Shown piece after piece: positions 1-10,434 of a stretch of DNA of 64,000 bases. Positions within the stretch are counted from its first letter, which is position 1. Each line of letters starts with the position of its first letter. The stretch comes from Hysterium pulicare CBS 123377 (Eukaryota; Ascomycota; Dothideomycetes; Hysteriales; Hysteriaceae), in NCBI GenBank assembly GCA_000467715.1, contig AJFK01000316.1, forward strand, positions 1 through 64,000, read 5' to 3'. The notes under the pieces were generated by a model that saw nothing but the letters and a program-made list of their open reading frames with translations, made no database searches and was not told the DNA's origin. A program made the position numbers and the translations under genes.

Positions 1-253
1 GTTTGTTGTGGTCTGGGTTTGAGGGAAAATGTGTTTACGTACCTGATGGTGGTGGGTGGGCTTGCATGGATGAAGGTTGGGTAAGAGGACATTACAAACA
101 CTTCGTCAAGCACACGTTCACTGGCTAAGTGACATGGGATGAATCACAAACCGAAAATCTTACTACCAAAACCTTATGCCTCCATCTTGGAGCAATCGGT
201 CCATAGGGCTCAATGACAGGCCCCTCCCTTTCCATAAAGGAGCGGGAGGAGGC
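1..253. other. Window edge, no gene seen
   Basis: I see no convincing coding region here. The stretch lies downstream of the minus-strand F-box-like gene and probably holds its 3' flank. Confidence 0.4.
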
Positions 254-517
254 TCAGAGATTCTGATGCTCTTTACACTCGTTCGAGCTCCGCAAACTCC
301 GTATCCTCCCGATATCCCGCTCCTCTGCCACCTTTCGCTCCTTCGCCCAGTTCTCCGCCCATTTCTTCTCACTTTCCCACATCAATCTCCAAGTGTTTTC
401 TAAACTCCTCACAACAAATCTCAATCTCTCGAAACCCTTCGACCTCGCCTCCATCACCCTCTTCACCAAGCAGACCCTTCCGAATCCAACTCTCAATAAG
501 GCTACCGGACAGTGTCT
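254..517 (-). other. Open frame continuing after the F-box-like gene's stop
   Basis: The TGA that ends the 239-residue F-box-like gene is followed in the same frame by about 87 further open codons, ending near position 254. The encoded stretch is rich in Arg, Lys, Glu and Trp and could form a helix, as does the C-terminal tail of the related gene at 35283-36266. It may be 3' untranslated sequence, a tail cut off by a nonsense change, or part of a gene with a short intron around the stop; a 47-bp GT-AG segment there would shift into another open frame of about 40 codons. Confidence 0.3.
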
Positions 518-1237
518 TCACAACAACATTCTCCGCCTTAACCCGGACGCCTTTTCTCTAATCAGCGCACCAAGCCACATCAAGTAAGACTCCTGTCCTC
601 TAAGCCGTTCCAAATGAGGCCAGCCCTCTTTCTGACCATAATAGATGTAACGAAGCCGCCGTTCAGGCCGGGCCTCTTCCTGGACAAAAACAATGCGAAG
701 ATGGATCAAGTGCTCAAACCCAGCTTTGGAAAACTTATTCAAACGTTCAGCGCTCCACTCACTATGGTAAGAGCTGAGGTTCAGCTCAATGCGTCGGATG
801 AGCGGTCGAATAGCCATCTGTGCCTCCAAGCCACGGCCGCCTGAAAAGCTCGAGAATTGAGAGAGCACGAGCCCAGTGGGTTCGATCGGATACGGCACCT
901 GGTGCGCCACGAGGAACTCGACATTGGTGTAGAACAAGTCCAAGGCGAGTGCGGTCAGATGTTTGCAGATTGTGAGGAGCGGGTCCAGATACATTTTCCT
1001 GATAATAAAGAAGGTTTTAGGCGTTACTTTTGTAGCCTTGTTCATGCGGAAAGAGAGGATACGGAGCTGGAGCTCTGTGGGTAGAGACAGGAGGCGGCTA
1101 TTCGATTGAGGATATGCTGCTGAGAGGACTTGGCGCGTAACGCTGGACTGGTAAGGGACGACAGGCCCAGTGGTTCCTTCATTGGCTGAAGTGGAGGAAG
1201 AGGCATGATTGACTGGACTAAGCTCAGTGCCAGACAT
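518..1237 (-). CDS. F-box-like domain protein, hypothetical
   Basis: A single-exon 239-residue protein. Residues about 50-65 read LLSLPTELQLRILSF, the usual start of an F-box or F-box-like helix pair that in other proteins binds Skp1 and links a substrate to an SCF ubiquitin ligase. The first 45 residues are Ser/Thr-rich and probably disordered. The rest has no domain I recognise, but its order (F-box, a 'LDLFYTN' stretch, 'IRPLIRRIELNL', then a basic helix) matches the gene at 35283-36266, where the same places read 'LDTFYGRN' and 'IRPAIRKLEVQL', so the two look like distant paralogs. The ATG at 1237 precedes the motif and fits well. The C-terminus is doubtful because the frame stays open after the TGA. 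The substrate is unknown. Confidence 0.6.
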   Translation of the reverse strand: MSGTELSPVNHASSSTSANEGTTGPVVPYQSSVTRQVLSAAYPQSNSRLLSLPTELQLRILSFRMNKATKVTPKTFFIIRKMYLDPLLTICKHLTALALDLFYTNVEFLVAHQVPYPIEPTGLVLSQFSSFSGGRGLEAQMAIRPLIRRIELNLSSYHSEWSAERLNKFSKAGFEHLIHLRIVFVQEEARPERRLRYIYYGQKEGWPHLERLRGQESYLMWLGALIREKASGLRRRMLL

Positions 1238-2054
1238 TGTTGGATATCAGCCGGATGAAGCAGCGATGTGGATGTCCCTTGGGAGTGAAAATGAAAAGAC
1301 GAGGGCGGAGGGAATCTATATGAAGTTTCGGATTCCACTCGTTTTCGTCGCATTCAATGCGGTTCGTCCGATGCGTGCTGGATAACAGCGGTGAATCATT
1401 GCTCTTGTTAATATACCTATAAGGAGGGATGCGGGTGAATATTTGATCCTCATTGGCCATTCAAAACGCCATACATCGTCCTTCATAAACACAATAACGA
1501 TATGTCAGGTTACACCAACAGTGGTGAGTCAGAATCATGCGTGATGTTGAAATAGCCATTATTGAGAAAATGAAAAACGGAGACAAGACTCAGTGGATAT
1601 CATATCATTATTAAACCTCCTCTCTTTTCATCTAACAAGAAGAAGGGAGGAAATGCTTACTCCGATAAACTATGCAAACAACAAAAAATGTCTCCCCTCT
1701 AACGAGTACGAGGCGACGATTTTTCTTGCCAAAAACGATAGCGCCATTTCGCGATATCGAAATATGCCAATCCCCCCCATCACACGCTCATGGGGGTCTT
1801 AAAATATGCATGCATGCAACCAGTTGCCAGTGCGCCGATAAACCGTTCCTTTCCCTAGTATGGATACACGAAGGAATGAAAACCCGCCGTCTTGAAACTT
1901 CGCCAAGATGCCGCCGCTTATCCCCATCTCCAAACGGAACGCCCTAAGTCATGCAAAAAACAATCCGTGGATTGGAACTAATAAAGTTTTTTGTCTTCGT
2001 GAAAAAAATTCTTCGCAAGGGTTGGGGGGGGGGTATCTCATGAATTTTTCATCC
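1238..2054. other. Intergenic, no gene seen
   Basis: This lies between two minus-strand genes: the promoter of the F-box-like gene and the 3' flank of the glycosyltransferase gene. Near 1774-1797 a 7-bp inverted repeat (CCCCCAT / ATGGGGG) could form a small hairpin. Short open frames on both strands have no recognisable content. Confidence 0.5.
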
Positions 2055-3389
2055 CTAGAATCCTTCATCTTTCTGATTATGATTATCCGCTTCCTCAATA
2101 GCTGCCACTTCTTTCTCCTCGGGCGTCATTTCGACAACTTCGGCCCCCACCAGTTTGAAACCCTTGGCATTGACCATATGCTCCGACTTCTCGTCGTGGT
2201 ACAGTTGGTGTAATCGCGGCACGAAGTACTGCATGACGGAATCCGCCAAGTTCTTCATGGGGAGTTGCTTGTCGACCCAGAAGTGTCGCACGAAAACGCC
2301 TTTGCAACCGCCTCGATTCACGGCTTCGGGGGCTCCATTTGCCTCGACACAGGGGAGCACTTTGATGTCGTTGGGGCGGTCGAAGTCGTAGCGGATGTAG
2401 TTGCCGAAGGCGGCTTGTTCGTGAGCCCAGTCGAGCTTCCATTTCGAGCAGTTGGCGTAGCGGGTTTCTAAGGGACAGTCGCCCCATGCTTTGTACATCT
2501 CCTGTGTACGTTTGCTTTGTTGCGCGATGACGAAGCCGGTGTTGAGGTAGCGATTGCCTTTCATGTCGTAGTTTTGTGGTTCATCTGGATCGATGGACAT
2601 TGCGGCGAGAGTGTCGGTGGTGATATTCCAGTAGTTCATGAGCCATTCTAAGGGTAGGTGGGGGTAGTGGAACATGACATCGGAATCCATAAAGACAATA
2701 AAGTCGTGGGTTTTGAGTGCTTCCTTCATCATTGGGACTTTGACCCATGTGCCCCAGCGATCTGGGTAGTCCGGCGCGTGAATGAACTTGTAATCGTATC
2801 CGTGGATCATAGCTGCAGATGATTAGCACGCAGGTCTATGGCCATGTCCTGAAAATATTTCCAGTTTTATAGGATGCATACCAAACATGTAATGGCTGAG
2901 CATTCCAGCCGATAGGGGCCTCATATGATGCCATTCTAGTTTTTCCTCGTTCATGACTTGTCCATGTCCCTTCAGCGTCCTGCTGTCAATGTCTAGAACA
3001 AGCACCCTATTGCCAAGCGGTTTTGTAAATCGAGGGGACCCTCCTAGTGTGTACGTGTCGCCGTCTTCATCGGTGAAATTGTGCGCAGTTATGGGGTGGA
3101 GGATAGGTTTGTAGAGCGCTCGTATTACTTGTCGCATTGACAGCTCCTCTTCGTGTGATGAGTTCCCTTGCCGCCCATGTGAGTATCTACAGCGTGTTAG
3201 ATATGTCTTACTCTCGATTCCAAGCAATGGGTCTTACTGCAGCGGTGAAAAGCTATTGGAGAAGAAGGCGGTCTCGTAAGCATAATAGGTGAAGGCGCAA
3301 AACATGGGCACCATGGCAAACAGCAGTATTCGTCGCCATCGCCCTTGAGGGCTCAGTTGGTGTAGGGAGGTGAAATTTATGGCCGACAT
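2055..3389 (-). CDS. GT34-like (GMA12/MNN10-type) glycosyltransferase
   Basis: Three exons, 3389-3238, 3186-2882 and 2812-2055, join into 404 residues across introns of 51 and 69 bp. The protein is a type II membrane protein: a short cytosolic N-terminus with basic residues (RWRR), one membrane segment at about residues 22-40, then a lumenal domain. The core holds IVFMDSDVMF with a DxD-type motif for metal and nucleotide-sugar binding, followed by RYLNTGF and HEQAAFG, as in the galactosyl/mannosyltransferase group. Such enzymes extend N- or O-glycans or galactomannan in the Golgi, which I infer here. Donor and acceptor cannot be read from the sequence. The ATG at 3389 is the first that includes the membrane anchor. 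The gene stands alone and looks intact. Confidence 0.75.
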
Positions 3390-4125
3390 AATGTCGAAGA
3401 ATAATCGAGGAAGTCAGACTTCCTCTCTGTACGCAGCCTTGGATATAGCGGGTCCGGAGGTCTCGGAAGACGTGGCCTTGACCAGGCTGCTGGAGCTGAT
3501 GGTCGGCGCCGGGGAAGACCCCCGCGAAACAACGGCGGAGTCGATTGTGTGAAGGTTAACAAAGGAAAAAAGGTTGGAGCTGTTGGAGGACAGAGGGGAG
3601 GCGGAGGGCAAAATTGTTGTATTCCAGGGGGAGGGAGAGGAAAATAGGAATTGTCAGTTCAGGTGCCAATGGAGCAGCTAACAGATTGATGGCGTTGAGG
3701 CGCAAGGCTTATTGCAATCCACTCGGACTCGGCGGGTGGGCGCACTTGGCGATCTAGCCCTTGCTTTACGAGGTTGAGCCCCCAAAAGGATTGCGAGGGG
3801 TCCTGTACTCCTATAAGAGACACGAACCCCCGCAGTGTACGAGAAAGACGGAGTGCGACTCGTAAAGCACCCTTCGCTGCCGGGGGATGCGTGAATCCCT
3901 TCTCGGAGTGGCGTGGAATCCTTCACGCAGGTTCACTTGACGACTTCACGACTTCACCGCAGCATTCCACGAAGCAGACCCGATCTTAGTCAGCTGCCGG
4001 GCGCCTCGGGACAAGTTTCTCCTTGCCCAGGTGAGATTTTTAATACACCAATGACATTTGGTGGCTGTTCGCCCCTGGCACTAGTGCTGCTTCTAATGCA
4101 GCTTTTCATCGTATACTTTCCCAAT
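3390..4125. other. Promoter of the glycosyltransferase gene and intergenic DNA
   Basis: No gene is supported. The stretch upstream of 3389 should hold the glycosyltransferase promoter. Short overlapping frames on both strands encode no recognisable motif. Confidence 0.4.
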
Positions 4126-4500
4126 CTAAACTGATCTGTTACCACTTTTAGCTGTAGTGGGCTGCTTGACTATGCCTTTTTTGCCAGTGTCGAGATACAT
4201 GGTGGTGCTTTGAAACATGTTGGCATCGTAAAACTTCGTATCTCGTACGCGCGCTTGGAATGCGAAATTCCGCTGTACAATGTGGCAGGTGCATGTCTTA
4301 TACGAAAGAGCTCCAATCCCGTCATACCCCGTAGCCAGTAAGGCCCCCAGTGTCGTATTCCACAGTTTCAAAGCAAAACTCAACCAATCATGAAGACAAT
4401 GATAATCGAAGACGAAAAGACGAAATTCCGGCAGGTGACGCAACATATCGCGCCAACAACGCATGTCCAAACTCTTCCGGCGGACAGTCCATCCGTGCAT
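4126..4500 (-). CDS. Doubtful small open frame, 124 residues
   Basis: An ATG-started frame encodes 124 residues with several Cys, Trp and His but no motif, signal peptide or membrane segment I recognise. It sits between the glycosyltransferase gene and a Zn2Cys6 regulator gene. It may be a lineage-specific gene or chance. Transcript evidence would decide. Confidence 0.2.
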   Translation of the reverse strand: MHGWTVRRKSLDMRCWRDMLRHLPEFRLFVFDYHCLHDWLSFALKLWNTTLGALLATGYDGIGALSYKTCTCHIVQRNFAFQARVRDTKFYDANMFQSTTMYLDTGKKGIVKQPTTAKSGNRSV

Positions 4501-4761
4501 TTCAGCCAAGTTGGCCTCTAGGTTTTATATAAATCTTTAACTTTTTTCTCCGCATTAACGTAGATTGACTTGCATGCCAAATCGCCCTTCAGCCAATAGG
4601 AACCGTGACTGGGTACTCTATCTTCGCCCAACCCCACGGATGAACATCATTCACACCCGTGTTATCGATAACTTTATCCATACGTCGGTTGAAGAACTAT
4701 ATCTTAGCGGGAAAAGAACTCGCATGGACGTAAATAGTATTGCGTCGAAGAAATGCCGACC

Positions 4762-7085
4762 TCAAAGCAGCCTCAGCAACTCCGCATCCTTCGCGATGGC
4801 TGGACTGTAGTTACTGCAATCTTCCATGAATTTCGTCATGTAGAGCGTCCACTCTCTCCAACCCGCAGGCAGCGTTTCTTGAAGTTTGGGATCTCGTGAA
4901 CGTGCAACCGCGTGGAAAAGGACCACCTGCCCAAAAAATTGACAGCACCAGCCGAACTTTATCGGCAGAGAACTCCTCATCTGACTGCAGAGACCTAGGG
5001 TTGCTGGCCAATTCATGCCGCTTTTTAACCCATCGTGAACAGCGCGAAAATCATCGTCAGTGGCAAGCGAGGGAGCGTGGAGCACCTTGTAAATAAAAGG
5101 CCGGCCAATGTGGAATCTTGCCACAAAGTAGCGGCTCTTCAGAAAGGCACGTGCAATAACGTGCGCTGGGCTACCAGACACATCTTCTATCCCAAGATCG
5201 TCAGAGAACTGGAGTGAAGGAGGTAGGTTGATTCGCCATTGTTCAAGCTGATGACGCAGTTCCGAGTGAATGGCTGGCGATGGAACATTGTCTTTCTCTG
5301 AAAAGAAGTAGAGACTGTGGCGTATCCGTGTCAGAATGATTCTGTGAGCAACTTGGGCAAGAAAGTGAAAGTTGAAGAAGGAGTCGTCTTCATCGAATGC
5401 CGTGTGGCCAACCCGTTGTGAACGTAGGCAAAGGGTAAACTTTGGCAGCGGGACTTCGGCCTCATAAAGTCCCAGTCCGCTTAAAGGAAGATTCAGTTCT
5501 TGTATGAGAATGGTTTCGTGCATCAATATATTCCAGAAAACCCTGGACTGCATGTCACCTTCCCAACTCTCGTAATTGATGGAGTCATTTCGTTTCAGCA
5601 AAGTCAAGCAGCACAGAGCTGCTCGGTTGATCATAGTCCAGGAATCGATAGGTCGAAGTATTTGAGCGTAGTAAACCGCGGAGAGCATATAAAATTGAGA
5701 TATCTGCAGATCATTTTGACTGATGAGAAATCCAATCCGCTTCCGAGCTTCGTTAAAAAATCTTAGTCCGGCAGGCTCGTCGGTAATGACCTCATACCAT
5801 TCCGGTTGCTGGAACGAATGATTGGGACCGTCTGCATCCATGTTTTGACTCGTTGATTTCAGCGGCAAGTAGAAGTCGCCTTCTTCATATGCCTTTACAG
5901 CCAGGCATCCGAGGGCGAGGACGTTGAGTACAAGGCAAGTTTCAATGTCGTACCCAAACTCATTTTCCATGGCGGACCCGAGGGTTGAAGAATAAAAATG
6001 GGCTTTATCAAGAACGGGATTGATGCGGTTGAAGACGGTGAAATAAGCGTCAGCAAGCCCCTTGATGACCGAAAGAGGTAGTCCTGTGAGCCAATGCTCT
6101 CCATGACCATGCATGTATGGGCTAATAATCATCAAAAGAGGTGGCCTGCGTATTTCGAAATCCACAACGTAGTCTTTGTGCAAGCTCTCGCACGCTGCAA
6201 CGAAATCATTGGGAAGTATTCGTTTGATCGCTGGCCACCGTGGGACTCGATGCTGGCTGAAAGAAAGCGATATCTGGCTGGCTAATCCAGAGATTTGGGG
6301 GCTTTTAATATCGTAGAGAGTGGTTGGGTGAGACGTGTACTCGACGTCATTGACAGTCTCATGAACATCTTGGATAGGTAAACTGCTTGTCTCAAGAGGC
6401 GTAGATTGCGAAGAGTGCAATAACGTCGACGGGGGTAGATGCTGTTCGCCTGCTTGAAGTGGAAGACTACAACTCGTATTAATGGCGACAGTCAAGTCCT
6501 CCACCTTTGCTTCTAGACGTCTGATTGCGTTAATAGCAACAGTCATAGACTGGTCTTTTTTGGTCGACCGTGGCTCGGGATAATGACATGGAGCATTGAT
6601 TACTTTGCAGAATCCGCATCGAGGTCGGTCTTCGTCACACCGAGTCTTTCTTGTTCGGCAATTGTCACAAGCCTAGTCGTACGTGTCAGGTAACTGTTGG
6701 GGAGTGCTTCATACCAAATCGAAACCGGAAACTACTGGCCTGATTATAGCATTCTACACAATTCAGAACCTGATAATTTGAGTCCAAGGGAGCTGTTTGA
6801 ACACAAGACAAGTTTACAGGGACTTTGAAAAGAGTACAAACCGTGCTTAAAGCAAGGACGATGATGTAATGAAAACTTCCGTAGCTATCTCTCTCTACTC
6901 ACCATGGTTGCCATGTAGGTTCTCAGTCGCTTGAGATCAGAACTGCCCGTAGGTTCTCCATCACTCCCTGCTTCATTTCCGTCATGTTGAGATGCAAAAG
7001 CATCGGTACCTTGTTGGGAGAGGCTCTTGCGTTTCCTACCAGATCGTGATGATTTAGCGACGATATCAGCCGAATGCTTAGTCAT
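4762..7085 (-). CDS. Zn2Cys6 fungal transcription factor
   Basis: The last exon runs from 6672 to 4762 and encodes 636 residues. It opens with the zinc cluster ACDNCRTRKTRCDEDRPRC followed by C-x6-C, with all six Cys in the CX2CX6CX6CX2CX6C pattern of a Gal4-type DNA-binding domain. A short heptad-like helix (IRRLEAKVEDL) follows and then a long helical region typical of the fungal-specific regulator domain. A first exon from the ATG at 7085 to about 6903 encodes a Ser/Lys-rich leader. The join between 6902 and 6673 is uncertain: the 3' site just before the zinc cluster is clear, but a small exon may lie in between. The neighbouring dehydrogenase, AhpD-like protein and transporter may be its targets. 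A 21-bp tandem repeat lies just upstream of the start. Confidence 0.85.
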
Positions 7086-7116
7086 AGCATCTTATGGTAT
7101 GCATTGATGAGGGCTT

Positions 7117-7158
7117 GGATGAGTGTTCATAGATGGTGGATGAGTGTTCATAGATGCA
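7117..7158. repeat. Two copies of a 21-bp tandem repeat
   Basis: The 19-mer GGATGAGTGTTCATAGATG occurs at 7117-7135 and again at 7138-7156, a 21-bp unit repeated twice. It lies 30-75 bp upstream of the regulator's ATG at 7085, so it falls in that gene's leader or core promoter. Confidence 0.8.
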
Positions 7159-7339
7159 GACGAAGTGTGAGTGGATAGAACTTTTCACACGCCACCTAGT
7201 GGCTCGTGCGTCTGTTGATACAACCACAACATGCATCCATCCATCCGTCTCTCATCGCAGTTCCTCATCCTTCTCACCAAAAAGTAATTGGCTCTGGGCC
7301 TAAAATTTAGATATACCACGTCTAATTTTTGAACTATCA

Positions 7340-8342
7340 TCATCCCACTCGCGGTTTTGGCAATGGATAACCTCCGAGTTCATCAAAGAACTTCCCTCCC
7401 TCCGCCATCAGTTGCGTCATGTCCTCGCCCAGCCATTGTGGGATCATTGCCGTTCTTGCCAACTCAATTTCCTTAACTTTCTTTCCCGCAGCCTGCAAGA
7501 CTGTTCGTTAGCTATTTGCGTAACCAGTAGACTTTGGAGAAATATCTTACCATTATACTTTGGCCCCTGAGCTCGGGATTAACGGACGTCCTCATAATCA
7601 CTTCCGCAACATCTTCCACTGTATTGGCTGGCAGACCCCTTTCCTTCCACCTTTCTGAATAACTTCCAGTGATATGTGTTGGAGTGAAAAAGGGTGCGAC
7701 GACGTTTATTCGGATGCCGAACTGGTTTGCGACAATCTGCGAGGCTCGAGATAATCCTACCACGCCATGTTTGGAGGCAATGTAGGACACTACTCCAGTT
7801 CCACCGAAGTATCCTGATGTCGACGCAATAAGAACAATAGATCCACGCGCACCGTCGGCATCACAAGCCTGTGAACGCATGTGATGTATTGCTAATCGGA
7901 GCGCTAATCATTCTTCAGTGCTGAATATTTACTTTGTTCTATGTAACGAAGACTTACTATTCATAGTTCCTTTGAGATTCACATCAATCACTCTGTATGC
8001 CTCGACGGGCTCCTTCAAATCACCATTGTCATCCGTCTCAAGATCGAAAAAGTCTTTGCTCTCCATCATTCCGGCATTGGCAATGACAATATCAACTCGA
8101 CCGAACTTCTCAATAGTCTTCCTGTACAGAGACTTCATGTCGTTCCAGTCGAGGATATTTGTTGGCACATAGAGAGTGCGACCTCTATCCGGGAACGATG
8201 CGATAAGACTTTCGGCTGCGGAACGCACCGCAGGTAGGTCCGCGAGGACTACTTTACAGCCATCCTCATAGAACGTACGAACAGTTTGAGCACCAATGCC
8301 ATTGGCACCTCCTGTTACAATAACAGTTTTGGGAAATCCCAT
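7340..8342 (-). CDS. Short-chain dehydrogenase/reductase (SDR)
   Basis: Exons 8342-7958, 7903-7551 and 7492-7340 join into about 296 residues across introns of 54 and 58 bp. The protein is a classical SDR: the Rossmann motif TGGANGIG lies at about residues 11-18, an NAG motif follows near residue 90, and the catalytic Ser (STSGY) and Tyr-x3-Lys (SYIASK) are all present. The acidic residue after the second strand (VVLADLP) suggests NAD(H) rather than NADP(H). The family oxidises or reduces secondary alcohols and ketones in the cytosol, and this member resembles 15-hydroxyprostaglandin-dehydrogenase-like proteins of fungi. Its substrate cannot be read. It lies divergent to the AhpD-like gene and next to a Zn2Cys6 regulator, which suggests a shared accessory pathway. 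Confidence 0.85.
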
Positions 8343-8843
8343 AGCAACTCCCTACCACACCACGTAGAACACAGAATAAATCGACATGGTCGAAAATGAA
8401 CAGCTTAGAGGTGGAATCAAACAAAGCTCTGTGTTTCTCTCAACAATCGGTTCCCAACATACCATACAAGTCCCCCAAGGAGAATTGCATTTATGCTTCC
8501 AAAGGGACTTTTAACGGCTGCTCGGATTTTGGATATGGTTGCTAAGTTTCTAGTGCTAGCTAGAGCAATCCAAATCGACCTCTTCTGCTTGCTACGGGGA
8601 GGCTTTGCTTTCTCCGAGATTCCATGGCGGGGGTTTGGGTTTACCCCACCTCCCGTCGACGCTTCGGTCGTTGTCCGGAATCTCATTCCACGACGCCAAT
8701 GACGAACGGTTGCATCCTTTAAAAGTAGTATTGTATAACCTGACTGGTGGGAGTAGTGCTCTTCCTACATACGCCGGCGCGTTCAATGAGTACTCGAAGG
8801 CCGCGTCTTGAGCTCTCCAATCCTTGTTTACACTTGATACACC
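8343..8843. promoter_or_regulatory. Divergent promoter between the SDR and AhpD-like genes
   Basis: About 500 bp separate the SDR ATG (minus strand) from the AhpD-like ATG (plus strand), so the two probably share control elements. A CGG-N7-CCG pair lies at 8665-8677, a possible zinc-cluster site, though a match this loose can arise by chance. Confidence 0.4.
8417..8686 (-). CDS. Doubtful small membrane-type open frame
   Basis: An ATG-started frame of 89 residues has a basic Ser/Lys-rich N-terminus and one possible membrane helix near the C-terminus (AILLGGLVWYVG). It lies inside the intergenic stretch between two divergent genes. No family is recognised and it may be chance. Confidence 0.2.
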   Translation of the reverse strand: MRFRTTTEASTGGGVNPNPRHGISEKAKPPRSKQKRSIWIALASTRNLATISKIRAAVKSPFGSINAILLGGLVWYVGNRLLRETQSFV

Positions 8844-9787
8844 ATGAGATCAACCTCTGAGCCGTCGAAAGAGGATGCCATATCGCTCTTTAGGACAATT
8901 GAGCAAAAGTTTCCTTCAAAAACTCTCGGCGAGGACAAGTGGTATCTTGTTCTGGTAAGGCACATCTCATACTCTTCGCTTTGGTAACTAATTCCACCAG
9001 CTCGCTGCCATTTGCGGCGGAGGCATGCCCGAATATGCTCCCACGCTCTATACGTATCTGACCGAGAAGCCAAAGTACGCCACATCAGAATCGAGACAAG
9101 CTCTGATGCGCAGGCTGAGAGAAGCCTTGGTCAAATGCGTCCCAATCATAGGCGTTTGCCGGCCTCTGGAAGCCATCTTCGACATCGACGCCATCACAAA
9201 GCCTGAAGACAAAGACTACTCGTTCTCGAGGTCCGCTTATACACGATTACTGACCGATTAACATTGGCGCTGTTGACTGACTTGCGTAGGGAAGGATGGC
9301 AATGCGACGAGGAAAATCTGAAGCGAGGACACGCATGGCAGGACCGAATATACAAGCACAACCAGGGCAAGATTGATGATGTGCTGTCTTCTCAGAGAGA
9401 CTTTGGTGAGTACCGCACCTAGCTCCCTGCATCAAAAGAAAAAAGTTCGAGCTGAGGAGGACCTCAGATTGGCTTAGCAAGCATATCACCTACGGCCTAT
9501 ATCTTTCCGACCACACAATCTTGAATGATGTAGATACGGAACTGGTTGTTCTATCCGGTATCATGATCCAAAATCTCCCGCGAGAAACGCACTGGCATCT
9601 TCGTGGTACACGGCGAATCGGTGTTAGCTCAGAAGATGTAGAGATAATACAGCAATGTGTAGGACTTGCCCATACTTTAGATAGCTTTCTTTGCTAATAA
9701 TGTTCTCAGATCGAAACAGTCGCTAGCTTTTGTGGGTTACGGTTGCATAAAGTCCCCCGAGTTGCGGATATCGAGCATGAAGTATAA
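8844..9787 (+). CDS. AhpD-like / carboxymuconolactone-decarboxylase-like protein
   Basis: Five exons, 8844-8954, 9001-9230, 9290-9405, 9468-9658 and 9710-9787, join into 241 residues, all at clean GT-AG sites. The protein is helical and matches my memory of fungal AhpD-like proteins (LAAICGGGMPEYAPTLYTYL, later LYLSDHTILNDVDTELVVLSGIM). The CxxC redox pair of true AhpD is absent; only single Cys are seen, so peroxidase-type activity is unlikely. A decarboxylase-like or binding role in a catabolic pathway is possible but not shown. It starts divergently from the SDR gene and is followed by a Dal5-type transporter gene, which supports a joint accessory function. Confidence 0.6.
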
Positions 9788-10434
9788 TGGAGTGGATTAG
9801 GTTTATCGGCGAAAGGCATTCCACACAGGCACGATAGATATAGACTATAGAATTATAGACGCAAAGGATCTGACTAAGTACCATGACTGAATCAAACTCG
9901 ATTCCCTCAGACAGTCTCTCTATTGTCCTGTGCAAAAAGACTGTTATCTTAAAGAACGAAAGCGATATCCGGTGAAAGCAAAGTTTTGCACTTCCCAAGG
10001 TCAGTCTACTATTTCCCAGTCTCCAAATCCTACGAATCCAAAATTTCTAGCCAAATTCCTCAATAATGGTTCAGTGGAGTTGGCGGCACTTGACCTATTC
10101 GGGGACGCCAGCACGTCTCCGACGCCCTTCCTTAACGCCTTCCCCTCATCAATCGATGATCATCACTCAGCGCCCGCTCGCACTGCGGGAAAGCATGGCC
10201 CGGAAAAACAAGCGATATGGCGGGGAAATAGCTTCGATGCTACATTTAATTGTGCAGGTTGTTCCCCATGGGGAACCCGTTTTGAACCGGAACAATGCCG
10301 GTGGTGTGTTTGGGGCGGCAGTACGACCACTCGAAATCGTACAGAAATAGTGGTAATAAGCCATTTCTGTCTCCTTCATCCCTCTTGGCTTCTGGCTTTC
10401 TCGGATCGGCTTTCCTATCTTCAGGAAAAACGAC
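9788..10434. other. Promoter region of the transporter gene, no gene seen
   Basis: About 650 bp between two plus-strand genes. It must hold the 3' end of the AhpD-like transcript and the promoter of the transporter. Overlapping frames on both strands have no recognisable content. Confidence 0.4.

Noticed and set aside
8665-8677. CGG-N7-CCG pair as a firm regulator site
   Set aside because: Only three-base half-sites match; too weak alone, so it is mentioned only in the intergenic entry.
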